NCBI GenBank assembly: GCA_003647525.1
Contig: QMMZ01000160.1
Location: 1-5,770, forward strand
Source: Deltaproteobacteria bacterium
GTDB lineage: Bacteria > Desulfobacterota > Desulfobacteria > Desulfobacterales > ETH-SRB1
Reading direction: 5' to 3'
DNA: 5,770 nucleotides
The notes below the pieces were generated by a model. That model was not told where the DNA came from and made no database searches. It saw only the letters and a list, made by a program, of their open reading frames with translations. Below, piece after piece: positions 1 to 5,770 of the stretch. A program made the position numbers and the translations under genes. The first letter of the stretch is position 1, and the number at the start of each line of letters is the position of its first letter.

Positions 1-1002
1 GAGGAAATCGTATTTACCGGTTGCGGTACTGAAAGTGACAATACCGCAATAAAGGCAGCAATATTATCGAGCCCTGATAAGAAGCATATCATAACCACAC
101 GGGTCGAGCACCCTGCCATTAAAAATTTGTACGAATATCTTTCAAAGATGGGTTATCGTGTGACATTTGTTCCGGTTGACAGAAAGGGAAATCTGGATAT
201 TGATTTTCTTTATAAAAATCTCAGTGAAGATACGGCTGTTGTCAGTATTATGTGGGCAAACAATGAGACAGGAGTTATTTTTCCGATAGAAGAAATCGTT
301 GCAGTTATAAAGGAAAGGGGGATTATTTTTCATACAGATGCCGTCCAGGCGGTTGGAAAGATTCCTGTTGATGTAAGTAAGGTAAGTGTGGACATGCTTT
401 CGATTTCGGGCCACAAGATTCATGCGCCTAAAGGCGTAGGCGCTCTATATATACGCAAGGGAACCAAATTTTTTCCTTTTTTAATAGGGGGGCATCAGGA
501 AAAGGGCCGAAGGGGAGGTACGGAAAATGTTGCTTCCATTATAGGGCTTGGAAGGGCAGGTGAGTTGGTGGCTGATAATTTAGAGGTAGAAAGCGGCAGG
601 GTAAAGCTTTTAAGAGATAAGCTTGAAAATGGAATTTTAAAACGCGTGCCGAATTCAATGGTAAACGGAGACATAGAGAATCGTCTTCCGAATACTACAA
701 GCATAAGCTTTGAATTTGTTGAAGGCGAGGCTATTCTTTTGATGATGGATGAATTTGGCATTTGTGCTTCATCGGGGTCGGCATGCACATCGGTTTCACT
801 GGAACCTTCGCATGTCTTACGTGCAATGGGTGTGCCCTTTACTGCTGCTCATGGCTCTATTCGTTTCAGCCTGAGCAAATATAATACCGAAGAGGAGATA
901 GATTATATAATTGAAAAGCTTCCGCCTATTATTGCCCGCCTGAGAGAGCTTTCTCCCTTTTGGGATGCAAAAATGCCAAGTTATTTTTTACCGAGCCCTT
1001 AG
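1..1002 (+). CDS. nifS: Cysteine desulfurase, NifS type (5' partial)
   Basis: PLP-dependent cytosolic enzyme that takes sulfur from L-cysteine (releasing alanine) as an enzyme-bound persulfide for Fe-S cluster assembly. The reading frame is open from base 1, so the N-terminus lies outside the window; 333 residues are visible against about 390-400 in the family. Visible landmarks are the cofactor loop GTESDN (residues 9-14 of the visible part), EHP (residues 36-38), HTDAVQAVGK, the PLP-lysine motif SGHKIHAPKG (Lys at codon 415-417), RRGGTENV, and the catalytic loop SSGSACTS (Cys at codon 784-786). All key residues are intact. The C-terminal stretch, LEPSHVLRAMG followed by HGSIRFSLS and a TEEEIDYIIEKLPPII tail, fits the NifS branch better than IscS or SufS; this subgroup call is from memory. 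The gene converges on the next one with a 4-base overlap and no terminator between them. Its upstream partner (nifU or iscU) would be outside the window. Confidence 0.92.
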   Translation, partial: EEIVFTGCGTESDNTAIKAAILSSPDKKHIITTRVEHPAIKNLYEYLSKMGYRVTFVPVDRKGNLDIDFLYKNLSEDTAVVSIMWANNETGVIFPIEEIVAVIKERGIIFHTDAVQAVGKIPVDVSKVSVDMLSISGHKIHAPKGVGALYIRKGTKFFPFLIGGHQEKGRRGGTENVASIIGLGRAGELVADNLEVESGRVKLLRDKLENGILKRVPNSMVNGDIENRLPNTTSISFEFVEGEAILLMMDEFGICASSGSACTSVSLEPSHVLRAMGVPFTAAHGSIRFSLSKYNTEEEIDYIIEKLPPIIARLRELSPFWDAKMPSYFLPSP

Positions 1003-1802
1003 GACGGGTTTAATTCCTGCGCGATCTGCGTAGCCATTTCCTCAATGGATTTTCCGGCCGAAGAGATGACTGGAATATGATATTTCTGGAATATCTGTTC
1101 GGCCCGCTTAATCTCATTCCTGCAGGTGGCAAGCTTGGCATAGTTACTGCCTGGATAACGCTTTTCTCGAACGTTGTGCAGAAACTCCGGGCTAGTGGTG
1201 AGGCCTGCTGAGCGTTTTAAGTTGCGGAGTATGCCATCCGGCAGATAGTATTTGGAAAGGAACCTATGGGTAAGGGGAAAATTGGCTGTTTTCAAGCCCA
1301 TCTGGGAAGCCATGTAGACTGATATCGGCGTTTTTCCTGCTCTGGAGACTCCGAGAATAATGACGTCGGCTATGTTATATTCCGAGGTTTTGGTACCATC
1401 GTCGTGTTTCAGGCAGTAGTGAATTGCTTCCATCCGCCGGTCTATATCCATACCTGTTACCTTGCGGCTGGCCCCGGGAAGTCTCAGTGCCTTGGTATCG
1501 AAGCAGTTTTCCAGTCTTTCCAGGAAAAAGCTATAAGCGTCGAAGAATTCCACTTCAGGGACATTGAAGACGGCGATGGTTTCCGGGTTTATGATGGTGC
1601 TGAAAATGATCGGCCTGCGTCCGGCGGAACGCTTCAGGATATAGTCCATAATTTTTTTGGCGTTTGCCAGCGTCTTGATGAAAGGAAATTTTTCCTCATT
1701 GAAATTGATTTCCGGAAACTGGCAGATAAGGGACTTGCCGAGGTTATTGATCACAATACCCGTACCGTCCGAAATGTAGTATATGTCTTTAGATGATCTC
1801 AT
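999..1802 (-). CDS. Pyruvate phosphate dikinase / PEP synthase regulatory protein (DUF299 kinase-pyrophosphorylase)
   Basis: Bifunctional cytosolic regulator. Characterised members inactivate pyruvate phosphate dikinase or PEP synthase by ADP-dependent threonine phosphorylation and reactivate it by phosphate-dependent dephosphorylation, giving pyrophosphate. The 267-residue length matches the family (about 270). It begins with the conserved IYYISDGTG (residues 8-15). RRMEAIHYCLKHDDG (122-136) matches the conserved region before the P-loop, and the P-loop itself is GVSRAGKT (151-158), followed by PISVYMASQMGLKTANFPL. The C-terminus has the conserved SAGKSIEEMA (248-257). The ATG start is supported by a strong GGAGG ribosome site 8 bases upstream. 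Sequence alone does not tell PPDK from PEP synthase as target, so no symbol is given; ppsR would be the name if it acts on PEP synthase. It implies control of pyruvate/PEP interconversion, but the dikinase gene is not in this window. Its 3' end overlaps the convergent nifS by 4 bases. Confidence 0.93.
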   Translation of the reverse strand: MRSSKDIYYISDGTGIVINNLGKSLICQFPEINFNEEKFPFIKTLANAKKIMDYILKRSAGRRPIIFSTIINPETIAVFNVPEVEFFDAYSFFLERLENCFDTKALRLPGASRKVTGMDIDRRMEAIHYCLKHDDGTKTSEYNIADVIILGVSRAGKTPISVYMASQMGLKTANFPLTHRFLSKYYLPDGILRNLKRSAGLTTSPEFLHNVREKRYPGSNYAKLATCRNEIKRAEQIFQKYHIPVISSAGKSIEEMATQIAQELNPS

Positions 1803-2093
1803 GTCTTTTCCCTCCCCAAAAGACTACTACAAACAGAAAACATGGCGCAAGGCATAATTGGAGAACACAGAAATATTCCTTGCCCAAAGGCTTTTCGCAT
1901 TTCCGAAAAAGACCGGAATAACCTCGACGAAGATAAATAATGAACTCCATATCTATAAGCGGTGAAAAAATCGCAAAAGAAAATCAAGAAATCAATCCTC
2001 ATAGGAGGTTCGATTCAGGTGTTGCTTACATTTTTAATTATCTGAAAGTCTATAGCTGGCAACTGGGCCAACCCATTGGCAACTCAATCTTTT
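1803..2093. other. Intergenic stretch with no supported feature
   Basis: This gap lies between two leftward genes. Open frames exist here (minus 1799-2002, plus 1940-2146), but neither has a usable ribosome site or a recognisable protein. A short perfect hairpin (GCCAA/TTGGC, 2067-2080) lies just past the HD gene stop but has no following T-run on the minus strand, so I do not call a terminator. No convincing promoter for the DUF299 gene was seen, so whether the two leftward genes share a transcript is open. Confidence 0.4.
1811..1815 (-). promoter_or_regulatory. Ribosome binding site of the DUF299 gene
   Basis: On the minus strand this reads GGAGG inside a longer GGGGAGGG run, eight bases before the ATG at 1802-1800. 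It fixes the start codon and argues that the gene is translated independently rather than by coupling to anything upstream. Confidence 0.7.
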
Positions 2094-2810
2094 TCAACCC
2101 CCTGCTTCTTTTCGCCCGCTTTCGGTTAAAAAAGTTTTTCCAATAAATTCAGCAAGGTTTTCATCGTTTATAGGGTTTTCTTTCTGTTTTTCCTCTATAT
2201 TGATAATAAGGTCTGCGTCATGAACTATCTTGAAATTCAGGCTTGAATCGGGCCTGGGGCTATGCAGATGGCCTATGATATCGCATACTTCGTCAATCAG
2301 CTCTTTTTTTGCCCCAAGCTCCGTCATTATAGATCTTGCAACAGACAGCCCTGTTTTTTCATGGTTTTCAGCCGAAGCGCTTGCCTTTGCCCGCTCTGCT
2401 TCATGAATTACAATATCATGCAGATATGCGGCAGCCAGAATTACAGCCAGGTCGCCGCCTTCGTTTTTTCCGATTTTTTCGGCATAGTGCGCCACTCGCA
2501 CGGCATGACCGATTCGCTTAAAATCCTTCTTGAAATATTTTTTCATTTCAACGGCGATCCGCTCTTTAAGCGTATTTTTTCTTTGGGCCTTGTATTCTTC
2601 GGGAAGGCCGCCTACGCACTGCGCTGCATACTGGCAGTATGCGGCACAGCCAAAGTCCATTTTAGGATTTATAAACTTATGCCCGCAATTGCGGCATTTT
2701 CGTGTTGTGTCATCCTTGAAAAATTCAACATCTTTGCCGCACTTAGGGCATTTAACATCAAAAACAGCCCCTGGTTTCCAGTACCTTATGTCCTGTCCTG
2801 GGCATTTCAT
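2094..2810 (-). CDS. Zinc-ribbon / HD-domain phosphohydrolase, function unknown
   Basis: Soluble 238-residue protein with two parts. The N-terminus is cysteine-rich: CPGQD at residues 3-7, a zinc-ribbon pattern CPKCG...CRNCG (Cys 21, 24, 39, 42), then a second cluster CAAYCQYAAQC (Cys 55, 59, 65) that could bind another metal or an Fe-S centre. From about residue 95 an HD fold follows: GHAVRVAHYA with His102, the signature His131-Asp132 in AAYLHD, His150 in ENHEKTG, IIGHLH (His181, His183), and a distal HDAD (His197, Asp198, Asp200). The complete HD set suggests an active metal-dependent phosphohydrolase; the substrate cannot be inferred. No membrane segment is seen. The ATG has a perfect AAGGAGG seven bases upstream. 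I recall similar zinc-ribbon/HD proteins annotated simply as HD-domain proteins in anaerobes, but assign no symbol. It reads in the same direction as the DUF299 gene, 291 bases upstream of it. Confidence 0.88.
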   Translation of the reverse strand: MKCPGQDIRYWKPGAVFDVKCPKCGKDVEFFKDDTTRKCRNCGHKFINPKMDFGCAAYCQYAAQCVGGLPEEYKAQRKNTLKERIAVEMKKYFKKDFKRIGHAVRVAHYAEKIGKNEGGDLAVILAAAYLHDIVIHEAERAKASASAENHEKTGLSVARSIMTELGAKKELIDEVCDIIGHLHSPRPDSSLNFKIVHDADLIINIEEKQKENPINDENLAEFIGKTFLTESGRKEAGG

Positions 2811-2817
2811 TATAATT

Positions 2818-2824
2818 CCTCCTT
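2818..2824 (-). promoter_or_regulatory. Ribosome binding site of the HD-domain gene
   Basis: Minus-strand AAGGAGG, a full anti-Shine-Dalgarno match, seven bases before the ATG at 2810-2808. It settles the start of the zinc-ribbon/HD protein and keeps the N-terminal CPGQD motif in the product. Confidence 0.8.
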
Positions 2825-2895
2825 AAAGTTCAAATTTCCTTTGCCTTGCCAACTGCGTAACCCAAGAATCAATCGGTTTCCATACAGCCAATATT

Positions 2896-2924
2896 TGCAT
2901 ATCACAATTATTAAAGCGTTTCAA
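2896..2924 (-). promoter_or_regulatory. Candidate sigma-70 promoter for the HD-domain gene
   Basis: On the minus strand TTGAAA (2924-2919) is followed after exactly 17 bases by TATGCA (2901-2896), preceded by TGA as in an extended -10. Transcription would start roughly 75-80 bases before the HD gene start codon. The -35 is good and the -10 is weak (3 of 6), so this is a candidate only. The MITE-like insertion lies just upstream, beginning about 18 bases beyond the -35. Confidence 0.35.
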
Positions 2925-2932
2925 TTTGTTAC

Positions 2933-2941
2933 GTAATAGCA
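2933..2941. repeat. Left copy of the 9-bp target-site duplication
   Basis: GTAATAGCA directly abuts the left terminal inverted repeat of the 151-bp element and is repeated exactly at its right end. Removing the element plus one copy would restore a continuous pre-insertion sequence. Confidence 0.75.
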
Positions 2942-3092
2942 CAGCAATTCTAATTATGGAATAATTTTTGCGAATCAAAAAAAATGGAATACCACAAGCA
3001 AACGAAGATCTTGAAAAAATACGAAAATAACAAGATCTACTTCGCGTTCTTCGTGCTTCGTGGTGAATAACAGGCTATAATTAGAATTGCTG
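2942..3092. mobile_element. MITE-like element, 151 bp, with 16-bp perfect terminal inverted repeats
   Basis: The ends are exact inverse complements: CAGCAATTCTAATTAT at 2942-2957 and ATAATTAGAATTGCTG at 3077-3092. Immediately outside both ends sits the same nine bases, GTAATAGCA (2933-2941 and 3093-3101), which reads as a target-site duplication from insertion. The interior is also roughly palindromic: ACCAC (2991-2995) pairs with GTGGT (3060-3064), and AGATCTTG (3006-3013) pairs with CAAGATCT (3031-3038), so the whole element could fold into one long hairpin. It has no room for a transposase, so it would be non-autonomous and moved by an enzyme encoded elsewhere. The interior includes repeated CTTCGTG-type units (about 3048-3063), which resemble interspersed repeats I recall from deltaproteobacterial and other genomes. 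The transposase family is not identified. Confidence 0.8.
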
Positions 3093-3101
3093 GTAATAGC
3101 A
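3093..3101. repeat. Right copy of the 9-bp target-site duplication
   Basis: GTAATAGCA directly abuts the right terminal inverted repeat. The match with the left copy is 9 of 9, which points to a fairly recent insertion or at least to undecayed ends. Confidence 0.75.
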
Positions 3102-3185
3102 GAGAACATCGGTTTCCAACTAACCCGAAGGGTGAATAAATCATAAAGAAACACCACCCTTTCTGGGAAGCAAAAAAAGGTATTC

Positions 3186-3215
3186 TTGACACCATTTGTT
3201 TAAAAAGGTTATTTT
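3186..3215 (+). promoter_or_regulatory. Candidate sigma-70 promoter of the atp (N-ATPase) operon
   Basis: A consensus -35 TTGACA (3186-3191) is followed after 18 bases by TATTTT (3210-3215), a 4-of-6 match to the -10. The start would fall near 3222, leaving a leader of about 80 bases before atpD. The region is AT-rich and lies outside the mobile element, so the promoter would not have been brought in by it. Confidence 0.45.
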
Positions 3216-3283
3216 TATAAATATTACAGGAAAGGTATCTGTTCACGGGTTAAAATTGGAAACTAGAAATTAGGGAGAGATAA

Positions 3284-5085
<1,802 letters not shown>

Positions 5086-5096
5086 ATAACAGGCCT

Positions 5097-5402
5097 ATGA
5101 AAAATGAATATCGTAGAAGTGCGGAAAAACTAAGCAAAGCAGTGGGGGCTAAAGAAGTCCGCAAGATAAAAGCTCGTCGCGAAAAAGACGGTGGCGTCTG
5201 GTTTGGACTGGGTATGTTCGGCCTTGTCGGCTGGTCGGTGGCCGTTCCCACATTGATCGGCATTGCGCTGGGCATCTGGATAGATCTGAAATGGCCGAGT
5301 CGCTATTCGTGGACACTCATGCTTCTTGTTATCGGCGTCATCCTTGGCTGTTTGAATGCCTGGTTCTGGATTACGTGCGAACGAAAGAAGATTGATACCT
5401 AA
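5097..5402 (+). CDS. atpQ: N-ATPase AtpQ, AtpI/ATPase_gene1-type membrane protein
   Basis: A 101-residue inner-membrane protein. It has a highly basic N-terminus (about 1-32), one hydrophobic segment at about 36-62 and a second at about 71-93, giving two predicted helices with both ends probably cytoplasmic. The loop carries GIALGIWIDLKWP (55-67), the GxxLGxWLDxxxP signature of the ATPase_gene1/AtpI-like family, then SWTLMLLVIGVILGCLNAWFWI. In N-ATPase operons this gene sits third and is called atpQ; its role is thought to be in assembly or ion supply of the membrane sector but is not established. It lies 11 bases after atpC with a weak AACAGG ribosome site. The following gap to atpR is abnormally long (182 bases) and filled by a palindromic repeat. 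Confidence 0.87.
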   Translation: MKNEYRRSAEKLSKAVGAKEVRKIKARREKDGGVWFGLGMFGLVGWSVAVPTLIGIALGIWIDLKWPSRYSWTLMLLVIGVILGCLNAWFWITCERKKIDT

Positions 5403-5406
5403 AATG

Positions 5407-5553
5407 AGCGATTAGCCTTTAGCGGTTAGCTATTAGTTTAATGATTCCAAGATGTTTTACTATTACAAATTTTCACCCTTTGGGTGTTATTTCTAATTAA
5501 CGTAATGCCCTGATTTTTTAAAGCTAATCGCTAATTGCTAAAAGCTAATCGCT
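5407..5553. repeat. Palindromic repeat element between atpQ and atpR
   Basis: The left arm (about 5407-5440) and right arm (about 5519-5553) are imperfect inverted repeats built from the unit AGCGATTAGC and variants. AGCGATTAGC at 5407-5416 has exact inverse copies GCTAATCGCT at 5523-5532 and 5544-5553, and AGCGGTTAGC lies at 5421-5430. In the middle is a smaller hairpin, CACCC TTT GGGTG (5474-5486). The stretch is not coding in any convincing frame. It resembles the MITE/REP-type palindromes dispersed in many genomes. Unlike the element at 2942-3092, no target duplication is visible. As RNA the arms could pair over about 34 bases and influence expression of atpR relative to atpQ. Confidence 0.7.
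5474..5486 (+). other. Small perfect hairpin inside the atpQ-atpR repeat
   Basis: CACCC and GGGTG pair around a TTT loop, followed by TTATTTCT. The stem is only five pairs and the following T-run is broken, so this is too weak to call a rho-independent terminator, though it might pause polymerase within the operon. Confidence 0.3.
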
Positions 5554-5569
5554 TAACGTAGGTGATGAC

Positions 5570-5574
5570 AGGAG
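5570..5574 (+). promoter_or_regulatory. Ribosome binding site supporting the TTG start of atpR
   Basis: AGGAG lies ten bases before TTG 5585. The spacing is slightly long, but this is the only good Shine-Dalgarno match between the repeat element and the coding frame, and TGA at 5579-5581 closes the frame further upstream. Confidence 0.45.
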
Positions 5575-5584
5575 ATATTGATTT

Positions 5585-5770
5585 TTGGCAGCTACCTTGA
5601 TATTTATATTAGCATTTGCAGCAGGTATCGGACTCGGGATATTTTATTTTGGCGGCCTCTGGTTGACAGTGCGGCGACTCCCCGCGACGCGACATCCTGT
5701 TCTTTTAAGCTTTTGCAGTTTCTTCTGCCGACTGGTGGTGGTTCTGGCCGGCTTTTATTTTGTTATGGAC
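5585..5770 (+). CDS. atpR: N-ATPase AtpR subunit (3' partial)
   Basis: Start of a small membrane protein specific to N-ATPase operons, where atpR follows atpQ and precedes atpB; its function there is not firmly known. The 62 visible residues run off the window in frame. A first hydrophobic helix (about 4-27) contains LAFAAGIGLGIFYFGGLWLTVRR, whose GLGxxYFGGLWxTVRRLP pattern is the hallmark I recognise, and a second helix begins near residue 42 (CRLVVVLAGFYFVMD). No ATG exists in frame: TGA at 5579-5581 bounds it, and TTG 5585 is the first usable start, with AGGAG upstream; TTG 5597 is a weaker alternative. A competing ATG at 5565 in another frame encodes only 11 residues. The gene lies 182 bases after atpQ because of the palindromic element. 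Confidence 0.82.
   Translation, partial: MAATLIFILAFAAGIGLGIFYFGGLWLTVRRLPATRHPVLLSFCSFFCRLVVVLAGFYFVMD

Noticed and set aside
1404..1796. 130-codon plus-strand frame inside the DUF299 gene
   Set aside because: It is antisense to a clear family member with its P-loop intact and has no motif or ribosome site of its own.
1799..2002. 67-codon minus-strand frame whose stop overlaps the DUF299 start as ATGA
   Set aside because: The overlap imitates translational coupling, but the start lacks a ribosome site (the minus strand has CCTCC there), the DUF299 gene has its own strong site, and the residues resemble no protein I know.
2003..2045. AGGAGG at 2003-2008 on the plus strand followed by GTG 2019
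   Set aside because: The frame closes after eight codons, so the Shine-Dalgarno match appears fortuitous.
2067..2080. Perfect short hairpin GCCAA/TTGGC just after the HD gene stop
   Set aside because: It is only five pairs with no T-run on the minus-strand exit side, so it is not a supportable terminator.
1940..2146. 68-codon plus-strand frame
   Set aside because: It runs into the 3' end of the HD gene on the opposite strand, has no ribosome site, and shows no recognisable motif.
2262..2936. 224-codon plus-strand frame antisense to the HD gene
   Set aside because: It is nearly the full mirror of a strongly supported HD/zinc-ribbon gene and is a cysteine- and phenylalanine-rich shadow with no domain.
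3127..3162. Inverted repeat AAGGGTG (3128-3134) / CACCCTT (3155-3161) before the atp promoter
   Set aside because: It is a seven-base stem with a 20-base loop and no T-run. It could be an operator but is within chance for AT-rich intergenic DNA.
2975..3246. Two minus-strand frames (2975-3157 and 3037-3246) near the MITE-like element
   Set aside because: Both cross the element's right boundary, overlap each other, and lack ribosome sites and motifs. They arise from low-complexity AT-rich DNA.

Overview
The window looks like a bacterial chromosome segment from an anaerobe, most plausibly a sulfate-reducer-type Desulfobacterota (deltaproteobacterium). That placement is inference from three things: a NifS-type cysteine desulfurase, a cysteine-rich zinc-ribbon/HD protein of a kind I associate from memory with anaerobes, and the start of an N-ATPase operon. 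No rRNA or other marker gene is present to confirm it.

Left part (1-2810), three unrelated housekeeping-type genes. A cysteine desulfurase (nifS, 5' end cut by the window) runs rightwards. It ends 4 bases inside the end of a leftward gene for a DUF299 kinase/pyrophosphorylase, the regulator of pyruvate phosphate dikinase or PEP synthase. Behind that lies a second leftward gene, a fusion of an N-terminal cysteine-rich zinc ribbon and an HD phosphohydrolase domain. The 291-base gap between the two leftward genes holds nothing I can support.

Middle gap (2811-3304). This holds a likely leftward promoter for the HD gene, then a clean MITE-like element (2942-3092): 16-bp perfect terminal inverted repeats flanked by a 9-bp perfect direct repeat that reads as a target-site duplication. 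Next comes a candidate sigma-70 promoter for the rightward operon.

Right part (3305-5770), the start of an N-ATPase operon. The order is atpD (beta), atpC (epsilon), atpQ (AtpI/ATPase_gene1-type two-helix membrane protein), atpR (partial). A beta-epsilon start followed by AtpQ and AtpR is the diagnostic atpDCQRBEFAG order of N-ATPases, a laterally mobile F-type ATPase usually carried in addition to the standard one and often Na+-translocating. The ion-specificity subunit c (atpE) lies beyond the window. The operon is unusual in carrying a second palindromic repeat element (about 5407-5553) between atpQ and atpR, which are normally close together.

I found no CRISPR array, tRNA, rRNA, transposase gene or defence system. 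The most notable non-gene structures are the two palindromic elements.
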